From the NCBI RefSeq assembly GCF_002585305.1, contig NZ_NUNF01000064.1, positions 1-16,334 of the forward strand: DNA of 16,334 nt. The letters run 5' to 3'. Position 1 is the stretch's first letter, and each line of letters begins with the position of its first letter. The notes beneath the pieces are model-generated. The model did not search any database, was not told the origin of the DNA, and saw only the letters and a list, made by a program, of their open reading frames with translations. This stretch comes from Bacillus sp. AFS037270. GTDB lineage: Bacteria; Bacillota; Bacilli; Bacillales_B; DSM-18226. The position numbers and the translations under genes were made by a program. This document shows, one piece after another, positions 1 to 6,963 of the stretch.

Positions 1-40
1 TTAGTTTTCAAAGAACAATATCCCGTCGCTCAAATGCGAC
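1..40 (-). promoter_or_regulatory. rRNA operon leader: boxA-like sequence and short hairpin
   Basis: On the minus strand positions 17 to 1 read TGTTCTTTGAAAACTAA, the boxA-like antitermination sequence typical of Bacillus 16S rRNA leaders. Just upstream, 25-40 form a hairpin with GTCGC/GCGAC arms. It follows two rrn-type promoters, so a 16S gene should begin just beyond the left edge. The rRNA gene itself is not in the window, so this part is inference. Confidence 0.8.
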
Positions 41-46
41 TTTATT

Positions 47-75
47 ATCTTACCAAGTTATCAACTAAAAGTCAA
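47..75 (-). promoter_or_regulatory. rrn promoter P2 (sigma-A)
   Basis: Minus-strand -35 TTGACT (70-75) and -10 TAAGAT (47-52) are separated by exactly 17 bases. Transcription would run leftward into the rRNA leader. The proximal member of a tandem pair is the usual arrangement for Bacillus rrn operons. Confidence 0.85.
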
Positions 76-117
76 CAACTTTCTTTTTTCTTTGTCGTCT
101 CGGTGACGACTTTTAGT

Positions 118-146
118 ATATTACAGCATTCCATTTAATCCGTCAA
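118..146 (-). promoter_or_regulatory. rrn promoter P1 (sigma-A)
   Basis: Minus-strand -35 TTGACG (141-146) and -10 TAATAT (118-123) are separated by exactly 17 bases. It lies upstream of P2. Between the two promoters is a perfect 6-bp inverted repeat, GTCGTC/GACGAC (94-110), which a P1 transcript would carry as a hairpin. Confidence 0.85.
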
Positions 147-210
147 GCAAATTATTATTATTTTTTCTGAAATAGATTTTCCTTTTGTCTTTTACCTCCA
201 GCATAAGGAA

Positions 211-235
211 AACCGCTGTTTTTCAGCGGTTTTTT
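211..235 (-). terminator. Intrinsic terminator after bofA (could work both ways)
   Basis: AACCGCTG (211-218) and CAGCGGTT (224-231) form an 8-bp stem with a T5 loop immediately after the bofA stop codon. On the minus strand the trailing U tract is short (UUUUCCUU). On the plus strand there is a clean T run, so the hairpin could also block transcription coming from the rrn side. Confidence 0.75.
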
Positions 236-236
236 T

Positions 237-500
237 CTATAGAACCCAATGCTGGATCGCAACTAATGCGACTAATCCCGGTATACCAAGAAAACCTGAA
301 ACAGCGGAAGTCGCAAAATTAATCGGGACATGAATTCCATATCGATTGCCAGCCACATTCAGGAAAAATAAAAACAAAGCTCCTATTAAAAACTTTACAG
401 CTGCCTGTCCGACAAATCGTATTGGCTTAAATGGTGCACCAGAAAATAATAATAAAAGAATAAGCCCGCCTAAAATAGAAATTACGACTATTGGTTCCAA
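237..500 (-). CDS. bofA: BofA, inhibitor of pro-sigma-K processing
   Basis: BofA is an integral membrane protein of the mother-cell forespore-engulfing membrane. In B. subtilis it sits with SpoIVFA and holds the SpoIVFB intramembrane protease inactive, which delays pro-sigma-K cleavage until the forespore signals. The 87-residue product equals the B. subtilis length. It has a hydrophobic N-terminal segment (about 4-20), a second one (about 36-50), and the conserved C-terminal stretch GIHVPINFATSAVSGFLGIPG. The start is TTG, supported by a strong AGAGGGGG ribosome binding site nine bases upstream; no better ATG exists. An 84-base gap separates it from yaaL. In that gap a weak sigma-E-like pair is visible (TATACA within 553-560, AATACTA complement at 576-582, spacer 15). 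Mother-cell expression from it is plausible but unproven. The position between yaaL and an rrn operon matches B. subtilis. Confidence 0.95.
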   Translation of the reverse strand: MEPIVVISILGGLILLLLFSGAPFKPIRFVGQAAVKFLIGALFLFFLNVAGNRYGIHVPINFATSAVSGFLGIPGLVALVAIQHWVL

Positions 501-584
501 CTAGAGCTTCCCCCCTCTAATGTCTTTTTACTACAACATATGTACAAGTTGTTCTGTATAGACCATATGGGGAGAAATACTATA

Positions 585-803
585 TTACTTAAGAATGGTT
601 ACATTTCGCTGCTTTGCTTCTCTTAATAGAAAGATATATTTAGCTTCTGCTATTTTAGTTTGACAGATCACTTCTTCTGAAGGGTCAAAGCTTTTTTCTA
701 AAAGCATCTTTTCCTGCTGCCAATGTGTTTTAAATCGGTTTAATTGTGCTAACAGCTTCTCATCATACTCTTTTCGCAGCCGCCCTTTGCGCCGAAAAAA
801 CAT
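585..803 (-). CDS. yaaL: YaaL, DUF2508 family small protein
   Basis: This is a 72-residue, highly charged protein of unknown function, conserved between recR and bofA in Bacillaceae. It starts with the family-typical MFFRRKGRLRKEYDEKL and continues with DPSEE and a C-terminal KYIFLLREAKQRN segment. It is predicted to be largely helical, with no signal peptide or membrane span. The ATG start has a GGAGG eight bases upstream. It lies 78 bases downstream of recR on the same strand with no evident terminator between them, so it is probably the last gene of the dnaX-yaaK-recR-yaaL transcript. Identification rests on sequence resemblance and on position. No biochemical role can be inferred from what is visible. 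Confidence 0.9.
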   Translation of the reverse strand: MFFRRKGRLRKEYDEKLLAQLNRFKTHWQQEKMLLEKSFDPSEEVICQTKIAEAKYIFLLREAKQRNVTILK

Positions 804-881
804 CTGTTATTCCTCCGGTTATAGTGTGTGTCTAGCTAAAATCTGTAATTAGATTTCATGAGACATTTACCTGTTTATGGT

Positions 882-1478
882 TTACAATTCCCGTCTTCCC
901 TCAAGTGCCTTAGATAAGGTAACCTCATCTGCATACTCAAGGTCCCCGCCAACAGGAAGTCCATGAGCAATTCTAGTTGTTTTAATGCCTGATGGTTTTA
1001 ACAATCGGGAGATATACATGGCTGTTGCTTCTCCCTCAATATTTGGGTTCGTGGCGAGAATGACTTCTTGAACCGTTTCGTCTTGGAGACGTTTCAATAA
1101 ATCGGGAATATTTATATCCTCTGGTCCAATTCCATCCATTGGTGAAATAGCCCCGTGCAGAACATGGTATAAGCCATTGAATTCTTTCATCTTTTCCATC
1201 GCAATAACATCCTTTGGATCTTGAACGACACAAATAATGCTTTTATCCCGGCGCTGGTCCTCACAGATATAACACGGATCTTGATCGGTAATATGCCCAC
1301 AGACGGAGCAATAAGTTAAATTACGTTTTGCGTTGACAAGTGCTTTTGCAAAGTCGAGCACTGTGTCTTCTTTCATATTTAAAACATGGAAAGCCAGCCG
1401 GGCAGCCGTTTTAGGACCAATTCCTGGCAGCTTCATAAAGCTGTCTATCAGCTTTGATATGGGTTCTGGATAGTGCAT
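882..1478 (-). CDS. recR: RecR, recombinational DNA repair protein
   Basis: RecR works with RecO and RecF to load RecA onto SSB-coated single-stranded DNA during gap repair. The 198 residues match the family length. In order: an N-terminal helix-hairpin-helix ([15 protein letters not shown], about 17-31), a four-cysteine zinc finger (C57, C60, C69, C72), and a Toprim domain (about 80-175) with VVQDPKDV and an [10 protein letters not shown] segment. The ATG start is preceded by AGAGGAG. The gene is downstream of yaaK, as in most bacteria. Here, however, the yaaK-recR gap is 185 bases long and is filled by two palindromic elements, where B. subtilis to my recollection has only a short spacer. 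No promoter is evident in the gap, so recR probably depends on read-through from dnaX-yaaK. Confidence 0.97.
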   Translation of the reverse strand: MHYPEPISKLIDSFMKLPGIGPKTAARLAFHVLNMKEDTVLDFAKALVNAKRNLTYCSVCGHITDQDPCYICEDQRRDKSIICVVQDPKDVIAMEKMKEFNGLYHVLHGAISPMDGIGPEDINIPDLLKRLQDETVQEVILATNPNIEGEATAMYISRLLKPSGIKTTRIAHGLPVGGDLEYADEVTLSKALEGRREL

Positions 1479-1502
1479 TTAGCTTTTCTCCTCTAGAAAG
1501 CA

Positions 1503-1551
1503 GGGGTGCCAGGCCTCAGGGACGAAAACATCCTAAGTTCCTATGCACCCC
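1503..1551. repeat. Imperfect inverted repeat, REP-like, upstream of recR
   Basis: GGGGTGC (1503-1509) is perfectly complementary to GCACCCC (1545-1551), with a partly pairing interior (AGGGAC against GTTCCT, allowing a G-U pair). The stem is unlike the other repeat family next to it at 1570-1632 and has no T run, so it does not look like a terminator. Only one copy is seen here. It may be a REP-type element; this is inference. Confidence 0.5.
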
Positions 1552-1569
1552 AACTCAACATTTAATAAA

Positions 1570-1632
1570 ATAGCGCAAGCGCCTTGAACAGGGGCTTATG
1601 ACCCCGAGCCCCTAGGCGCTGGAGCTAGACAA
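1570..1632 (+). repeat. Palindromic intergenic repeat, copy A (short form)
   Basis: One of five related elements in the window. It opens with GCGCAAGCGCCTTG and closes with CTAGGCGCTGGAGCTAGAC. Two nested perfect stems are visible: AGCGCCT (1578-1584) with AGGCGCT (1614-1620), and AGGGGC (1590-1595) with GCCCCT (1608-1613). It lies between yaaK and recR inside a same-strand operon, in the orientation opposite to transcription. It is clearly more GC-rich than its surroundings. Confidence 0.85.
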
Positions 1633-1663
1633 TTCTCAAAGAAAAAACTTTTTTCTTATCTCA

Positions 1664-1987
1664 TTAAAAAGGTAAATTCATTCCTTTAGTAAATTGACCC
1701 ATTGTATTGTTTGTTAATTCTTCCGCCTTTTTAAGGGCATCATTAACTGCTGCAAGAACCAAGTCTTGAAGCATTTCAACATCATCTGGATCTACGGCCT
1801 CAGGTTTAATTTGCACATCTACTACTTCTTTATGTCCTGTAACAATCACCGTTACCATTCCGCCGCCGGCAGTACCTTCAATTTTTTGCTGGCCTAACTC
1901 TTCTTGAGCCTCCGCCATCTTCTTCTGCATCTTTTGCATTTGTTTCATCATATTTTGCATGTTACCCATTCCGCCACCACGCATCAT
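1664..1987 (-). CDS. yaaK: YaaK, YbaB/EbfC-family nucleoid-associated protein
   Basis: YbaB/EbfC proteins are small dimeric DNA-binding proteins associated with the nucleoid; their exact role in Bacillus is unsettled. Features seen: a glycine/methionine-rich N-terminus (MMRGGGMGN), a long N-terminal helix rich in M, Q and K ([19 protein letters not shown]), the GTAGGGMV turn, and the C-terminal MGQFTKGMN signature. An upstream in-frame ATG at 2002 overlaps the ribosome binding site itself. GGAGG occupies 1996-2000, so I place the start at the ATG at 1987, eight bases after it. This gives 107 residues, the B. subtilis length; the ATG at 1984 is also possible. It follows dnaX closely (26 bases by this start) and precedes recR, the common dnaX-ybaB-recR arrangement. 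Confidence 0.95.
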   Translation of the reverse strand: MMRGGGMGNMQNMMKQMQKMQKKMAEAQEELGQQKIEGTAGGGMVTVIVTGHKEVVDVQIKPEAVDPDDVEMLQDLVLAAVNDALKKAEELTNNTMGQFTKGMNLPF

Positions 1988-2013
1988 AATCCTAACCTCC
2001 ATTTATTTATTCA

Positions 2014-3714
2014 TTAGTCAATAATTTCTACAAACTCAGCACCAAATAATTTCTTTGCCTCTGCAATATGCGGTTCCTCTTCTTTTACAGACTCACCGCC
2101 TAAGCTTGTTCCTTCTTCATCATGCTGACTATTTAAAAAGCTTTCGCGAATCGGCATCCATTGATCTTCAGGAACGCCTAAAAGCTGAAGCCTCTTGCCT
2201 GTTAATTTTAAAAGTGCAGCTGTAACGGCTTCAAGAAAATCGGTGCGGTTCATTGCCATTTGGCAAATCATTTCATGCTTAAATTTTATAATAAAAGCGG
2301 TAGAGGAAGCGGCGATCGGTTCAGCATCATTTAATAATGCAGCCTGCGACTTTAACAGGCTAGACCGCATTTCTCCCCAATTTGCTTTAATTAAATTTAA
2401 ATCGTTCTTCGTTGCCTGCTTTAAAACTTCATTTATTTTTCCAACTGGTGCCTGAAAGGCCTTTTTCGAGGATGATCTTTGTGCAGGTTTTTGCTGTTGT
2501 GGCGCTCCCTCTTGAGCAGCCGGTGCTACACCATTAGCCTTTAAGTGCTGCAGCTCTGACTCAAGCTGATCAATTCTTGCTAGTAATTCCCCAATAGGTG
2601 CAGTATCAATTTGAACGGATGATGGTTTCACTTCCAATTGACAAAGCTTTACAACCGCTACCTCCAAAAAGATCCGGGGGTGATTGGTCCAGCGCATTTC
2701 CTGCTGTGTCTTATTCAGCAAATCGATAAGCTGATAAATTTTTTCAACTGGGATCGTTTCCGCCAATTTTCGAAAATCCTCATCCAGCATCACTCTTTCA
2801 AGCGATTCCTCCAGATTAGGGGCGGTTTTATAAAGGAGCATATCCCGATAAAATAAAATTAAGTCCTCCATAAATCTGGATGGATCTTTCCCATGGAATA
2901 ATAGTTCATCGAGTGCCTCTAGACCACTTGCCACATCACTTTCTTGAAAGGCATGGGCTAATTTATTAAGAAATCCTTGTGATACAGATCCTGTAACGGT
3001 TAACGCGTCTTCAAGTGTAACACGGTCCTGACTGTAGGAAATAGCTTGGTCCAACAGACTTAAGGCATCACGCATACCGCCCTCAGCAGCGCGGGCAATC
3101 ATTTGCAGCGCCGTTTCATCACAGTTCACGCCTGTTTCTTCCACGATTAATTTCATTCTATTCACAATGGATCCTGCTGTTATGCGCCTAAAATCAAAAC
3201 GTTGACACCTTGAGATAATCGTTAGCGGGATCTTATGAGGTTCTGTTGTTGCTAAAATAAAAATAACATGCTTTGGCGGTTCCTCGAGCGTCTTCAACAA
3301 GGCATTAAAAGCACTAATCGACAGCATATGCACTTCATCTATAATATAGACCTTGTAGTTTACAGCCGTTGGTGCAAATTTGACCTTATCGAGGACATCC
3401 CTCATTTCCTCAACACGGGAATTTGAAGCAGCATCAAATTCTAATACATCTGGAATAGTGCCATTAGTGATGCCGCGGCATGCCGCACATTCATTACATG
3501 GCTCTGAAACCGGTGCATGCTCACAATTAATAGCCTTTGCTAATATTTTAGCAGCACTTGTTTTACCTGTTCCTCTAGGACCTGAAAAAAGATAGGCATG
3601 TGAAATTTTTTGCTGAAGCAGGGCGTTTTGCAATGTCTTGGTAACATGTTCTTGTCCTACTACATCAATAAATGCCTGCGGACGCCAAACACGATATAAA
3701 GCTTGATATGCCAC
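2014..3714 (-). CDS. dnaX: DnaX, DNA polymerase III tau subunit (clamp loader)
   Basis: Tau is the ATPase core of the clamp loader and bridges the polymerase to the helicase at the replication fork. The 566 residues are close to B. subtilis tau (about 563). Features seen: Walker A GPRGTGKT (45-52); zinc-binding cysteines C64, C73, C76 and C79; Walker B with DEVH (126-129); sensor 1 ATTEPHK (155-161); the SRC arginine-finger motif (168-170); a Q/P-rich linker near 395-415; and a less conserved C-terminal tau-specific domain. The start is GTG, with GAAGGGGG nine bases upstream. A strong sigma-A promoter lies at 3753-3782. It leads the dnaX-yaaK-recR-yaaL operon. A G AAA AAG heptamer at codons 417-418 is discussed as a weak frameshift candidate. 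Confidence 0.97.
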   Translation of the reverse strand: MAYQALYRVWRPQAFIDVVGQEHVTKTLQNALLQQKISHAYLFSGPRGTGKTSAAKILAKAINCEHAPVSEPCNECAACRGITNGTIPDVLEFDAASNSRVEEMRDVLDKVKFAPTAVNYKVYIIDEVHMLSISAFNALLKTLEEPPKHVIFILATTEPHKIPLTIISRCQRFDFRRITAGSIVNRMKLIVEETGVNCDETALQMIARAAEGGMRDALSLLDQAISYSQDRVTLEDALTVTGSVSQGFLNKLAHAFQESDVASGLEALDELLFHGKDPSRFMEDLILFYRDMLLYKTAPNLEESLERVMLDEDFRKLAETIPVEKIYQLIDLLNKTQQEMRWTNHPRIFLEVAVVKLCQLEVKPSSVQIDTAPIGELLARIDQLESELQHLKANGVAPAAQEGAPQQQKPAQRSSSKKAFQAPVGKINEVLKQATKNDLNLIKANWGEMRSSLLKSQAALLNDAEPIAASSTAFIIKFKHEMICQMAMNRTDFLEAVTAALLKLTGKRLQLLGVPEDQWMPIRESFLNSQHDEEGTSLGGESVKEEEPHIAEAKKLFGAEFVEIID

Positions 3715-3752
3715 TGGACACCGCCCCCTTCAAATTTTTTATCATCATATCC

Positions 3753-3782
3753 ATTATAGCTTATTTAATTTCCATTTTTCAA
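3753..3782 (-). promoter_or_regulatory. dnaX operon promoter (sigma-A)
   Basis: Minus-strand -35 TTGAAA (3777-3782) and a perfect -10 TATAAT (3753-3758) are separated by 18 bases. It lies just upstream of the dnaX ribosome binding site and just past the SRP RNA terminator. This implies a leader of about 30 bases. Confidence 0.85.
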
Positions 3783-3791
3783 AATGTATGT

Positions 3792-3826
3792 AAAAAAACT
3801 CATCCCGTAATTTGAGATGAGTTTTT
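3792..3826 (-). terminator. Intrinsic terminator of the SRP RNA gene
   Basis: AAAAACTCATC (3794-3804) pairs perfectly with GATGAGTTTTT (3816-3826) around an 11-base loop. Read on the minus strand it is followed by a run of seven U. It lies about 20 bases beyond the mature 3' end of scr. Confidence 0.9.
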
Positions 3827-3842
3827 GAGTGCATGCATATAT

Positions 3843-4119
3843 GTACTGCCGTGCACCTTCCGTCGACATACGCCCATAAGCGTTACTTAAGCAGTTAGCT
3901 CGGCCCAGGCAACCCTGCGGCACATGGGAGCGTCCACTTAATGCTGCTTCCTTCCGGACCTGACATGGTTCATGGATTCCCATTGCGCAGGACCAGGGCG
4001 TCAACACCACTTACTTAAGGCAGACCCTACAGGTCGTAAGCCTCGGGAAGGGATTCAGTCCCGCTAGAGCGGATTGCGGGTACAGGGCACCGCTGCCTCC
4101 CCACCTAGCACGGCAAAAT
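3843..4119 (-). ncRNA. scr: Signal recognition particle RNA (Bacillus-type, with Alu domain)
   Basis: SRP RNA scaffolds Ffh for co-translational targeting to the membrane. The minus strand contains the universally conserved SRP54-binding hairpin (GGTCCGGAAGGAAGCAGC, within 3942-3961). It also has the long-form 5' Alu region (GTGCTAGGTGGGGAGG) and complementary ends: TTGCCGTGC at the 5' end pairs with GCACGGCAG near the 3' end. At about 277 nt it resembles the mature B. subtilis scRNA (271 nt). Exact ends are estimated from the closing helix. The inferred start near 4153 and terminator near 3792 give a precursor of about 360 nt. This fits the B. subtilis precursor (about 354 nt) that RNase III trims. 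An 81-codon open frame at 3765-4010 crosses it and is spurious. Confidence 0.95.
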
Positions 4120-4159
4120 TGATACCTAAATTTTCACGCGTCGTATCTGACGCCTTTCT

Positions 4160-4188
4160 AATATACAACCTATCGCGAAAAAAAGCAA
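4160..4188 (-). promoter_or_regulatory. scr promoter (sigma-A)
   Basis: Minus-strand -35 TTGCTT (4183-4188) and -10 TATATT (4160-4165) are separated by exactly 17 bases. The predicted start near 4153 leaves a 5' extension of about 35 nt ahead of the mature SRP RNA. Confidence 0.8.
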
Positions 4189-4205
4189 TCTTAATCCACT
4201 GTAAA

Positions 4206-4739
<534 letters not shown>

Positions 4740-4837
4740 TTATTTTAGTATTAAAGGGTTTGAAATCCCCTAATCAATGAAAGGCGGGATAAAAACTCCC
4801 CTGCTACTCCAAAATAAACGAAAAGGAGGGAGACAGT

Positions 4838-5413
4838 TTGGATCAGATCCGTCCTGCACTCTTAATCATTGATATGATCAATAACTTTGATTTTACACAT
4901 GGTCCGATTCTTGCCCAAAAGGCATTGAAAATTGCCGAACAGATTAAAGAAGTAAAAGATCAGTTTAATCAGCAGCAGCTTCCTGTTATTTTCATTAACG
5001 ATCATTATAATTTATGGCAAGCTGATTACCATAGAATTATTGAACATTGCCGAAATCAATATAGTGAGCCTATCTACAAGAAAGTGCTTCCGGGCGAAAA
5101 TGATTTTTTTTTAATCAAACCTAAACACTCCGCCTTTTATGGTACTGCCTTAAATACCTTACTCCACCAGCTAAAAGTTAATACCCTTATTGTAACTGGA
5201 ATTGCCGGCAACATCTGTGTTCTATTTACAGCAAACGACGCCTATATGCGCGAATACAAGCTCCTCATCCCTAATGATTGTATTGCCTCAGCCGATGATC
5301 AAGATAACCAGTACGCTCTGATGATGATGAAAAATGTTTTAAAAGCAGTGGTTAAACCCTCACAAAATTTATCAACATTATATCATGTAAACAAATCCGC
5401 CCTCATAGAATAG
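4838..5413 (+). CDS. yaaI: YaaI, isochorismatase-family cysteine hydrolase
   Basis: This 191-residue protein has the isochorismatase-like hydrolase fold. Family landmarks seen: ALLIIDMINNF near the N-terminus with the conserved aspartate, a lysine in KPKHSAFYGT, and TGIAGNICVLFTANDA, whose cysteine is the expected nucleophile after the cis-peptide region. The fold serves many hydrolases (isochorismatase, nicotinamidase, carbamoylases), so the substrate cannot be named from sequence. The start is TTG with an excellent AAGGAGGG seven bases upstream. It is encoded divergently from tadA and 30 bases ahead of yaaH, with which it probably forms a two-gene operon. That linkage to a spore protein hints at a role or expression during sporulation, but I could not find a convincing sigma-E or sigma-G promoter in 4741-4837. 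Confidence 0.93.
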   Translation: MDQIRPALLIIDMINNFDFTHGPILAQKALKIAEQIKEVKDQFNQQQLPVIFINDHYNLWQADYHRIIEHCRNQYSEPIYKKVLPGENDFFLIKPKHSAFYGTALNTLLHQLKVNTLIVTGIAGNICVLFTANDAYMREYKLLIPNDCIASADDQDNQYALMMMKNVLKAVVKPSQNLSTLYHVNKSALIE

Positions 5414-5443
5414 CTGTAGCGTATGTTTCGGGGAGGGATTAGG

Positions 5444-6730
5444 ATGCAAATCCATGTCATAAAGAGTAATGAATCATTAACAACGATTGCAAGGACTTAT
5501 CATACGACCGTACAAGACATCGTTGAGGCAAATGAATTGCCAAACCCAAATAATCTTGTCATTGGACAATCCATTGTTATTCCCATTATCGGCCATTTTT
5601 ATTTCGTTCAATCTGGTGATTCCCTTTATTCAATAGGGCGTAAGTTCGGCGTTTCTCCTCAACAATTGGCAAGCGTTAACCGTATTAACATCAATCAGCC
5701 CTTAAATGTAGGTTTCCGTCTCTATATACCTCAAGGGACAAAGAGAAACGCTGAGTTTAACGCCTATGTTGAGCCGCGCGGAACGACCGTAGCCCCTGTT
5801 TTAGAATCAAGCGCCCGAGAAGCGGCTCCGTACTTAACCTATTTAGCCCCGTTTAGTTTCCAAGCGCGCCGCGATGGGACCTTAAAAGAGCCTTTATTAA
5901 ATAACTTCCCTGCAATAGCTAGAGCCAATCGCAACGTATTAATGATGGTCATTAACAATCAGGAGAATGATCAATTTAGTGACGAACTTGGCCGCATTTT
6001 ATTAAACGATATTGCGATCCAGGATCGATTCCTCAATAATATTGTCGCTACCGCCAAAAAATATGGATTCCGCGACATTCATTTTGATTTTGAGTTTTTA
6101 CGGCCAGCTGACCGAGAAGCCTATAATAACTTTTTGCGGAAGGCAAAACAAAGGTTTAGCCGGGAGGGCTGGTTCATGTCTACTGCCCTTGCTCCGAAAA
6201 CAAGTGCCACCCAAAAAGGAAAATGGTATGAAGGCCACGACTATCGAGCACATGGGGAAATCTCTGACTTTGTCGTGATTATGACCTATGAGTGGGGATA
6301 CAGCGGCGGCCCTGCCATGGCTGTATCACCAATCGAACAGGTCAGGAAAGTTCTAGAATACGCCATTACTGAAATGCCTTCAAATAAGATTCTAATGGGA
6401 CAGAACCTCTATGGCTATGACTGGACACTTCCTTTTGTCCAAGGAACAGTAGCAAAAGCGGTGAGCCCGCAGCAGGCCATTCAGCTTGCTGCAACACATA
6501 ATGTTCCGATTGAATACGACACAAAAGCACAAGCTCCTCACTTCCGATATACCGCCGATGGTAAGCAGCACGAAGTTTGGTTTGAAGATGCCCGGTCAAT
6601 CCAGGCAAAGTTTGACTTAATCAAGGAGCTGAATCTCCGAGGAATGAGCTACTGGAAACTTGGGTTAGCCTTTCCACAAAATTGGCTATTAATCGTAGAT
6701 AATTTCAATGTAACCAAAAAGGGATCCTAG
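5444..6730 (+). CDS. yaaH: YaaH/SleL, spore cortex-lytic enzyme (LysM-GH18)
   Basis: SleL/YaaH is a spore-coat or cortex-associated N-acetylglucosaminidase that acts on cortex fragments during germination. Two LysM peptidoglycan-binding repeats occupy about 2-47 and 52-96. They are followed by a glycoside hydrolase family 18 barrel (about 115-420). The catalytic motif is DIHFDFE (D211, D215, E217); E217 is the predicted acid/base. No classical signal peptide is present, as expected for a protein made in the mother cell and assembled onto the spore. The frame is open from an ATG at 5423. GGGGAGGG at 5430-5437 points instead to the ATG at 5444, giving 428 residues against 427 in B. subtilis. 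It lies downstream of yaaI and is closed by a strong terminator. Confidence 0.96.
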   Translation: MQIHVIKSNESLTTIARTYHTTVQDIVEANELPNPNNLVIGQSIVIPIIGHFYFVQSGDSLYSIGRKFGVSPQQLASVNRININQPLNVGFRLYIPQGTKRNAEFNAYVEPRGTTVAPVLESSAREAAPYLTYLAPFSFQARRDGTLKEPLLNNFPAIARANRNVLMMVINNQENDQFSDELGRILLNDIAIQDRFLNNIVATAKKYGFRDIHFDFEFLRPADREAYNNFLRKAKQRFSREGWFMSTALAPKTSATQKGKWYEGHDYRAHGEISDFVVIMTYEWGYSGGPAMAVSPIEQVRKVLEYAITEMPSNKILMGQNLYGYDWTLPFVQGTVAKAVSPQQAIQLAATHNVPIEYDTKAQAPHFRYTADGKQHEVWFEDARSIQAKFDLIKELNLRGMSYWKLGLAFPQNWLLIVDNFNVTKKGS

Positions 6731-6753
6731 CATATATAAATTTCCATTTCTAC

Positions 6754-6783
6754 AAAAACTGCCGTTAGTCGGCAGTTTTTTTA
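6754..6783 (+). terminator. Intrinsic terminator of yaaI-yaaH
   Basis: AAAAACTGCCG (6754-6764) pairs with CGGCAGTTTTT around a five-base TTAGT loop and ends in a run of seven T. It starts 23 bases after the yaaH stop codon. Confidence 0.92.
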
Positions 6784-6843
6784 TGTATTTGACATAAAAT
6801 TTACAGCTTGAAAATATTCCATATCCCTTCCTTCGACAGATTA

Positions 6844-6852
6844 TGATAAAAT
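6844..6852 (+). promoter_or_regulatory. Candidate extended -10 promoter of dgk-dck
   Basis: TGATAAAAT (TG-n-TAAAAT) at 6844-6852 fits an extended -10 element; no good -35 is present. The surrounding 15-mer TATGATAAAATATTC recurs exactly upstream of dacA. An alternative is TTGACA at 6789-6794 with AAATAT 17 bases later. The implied leader of about 105 nt carries an inverted repeat at 6895-6917. Confidence 0.45.
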
Positions 6853-6963
6853 ATTCTTTGCGTCTTATAAAGAACGTATAACAATAGGAACTAAGATAAG
6901 ATAGGTAAAAACTTATCATAAGATAACATAGATGTTCAGGCAGTTGGAGAAGGAGGACTTGCA

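Noticed and set aside
823..837. GTCTAGCT near the yaaL-recR junction, resembling the end of the intergenic repeat family
   Set aside because: Only about eight bases match and no partner arm is nearby; this could be chance.
838..856. AAATCT/AGATTT hairpin between recR and yaaL
   Set aside because: A six-base AT-rich stem without a useful T run; too weak to call a terminator.
3765..4010. 81-codon open frame on the minus strand
   Set aside because: It lies across the SRP RNA gene and its terminator; the encoded peptide has no ribosome binding site and no protein-like composition.
4741..4837. Search for a sporulation (sigma-E or sigma-G) promoter ahead of yaaI-yaaH
   Set aside because: No -10/-35 pair with acceptable spacing was found, although the locus would be expected to be sporulation-controlled.
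6012..6278. 88-codon open frame in another frame inside yaaH
   Set aside because: Out-of-frame shadow of the GH18 domain; no start signal.
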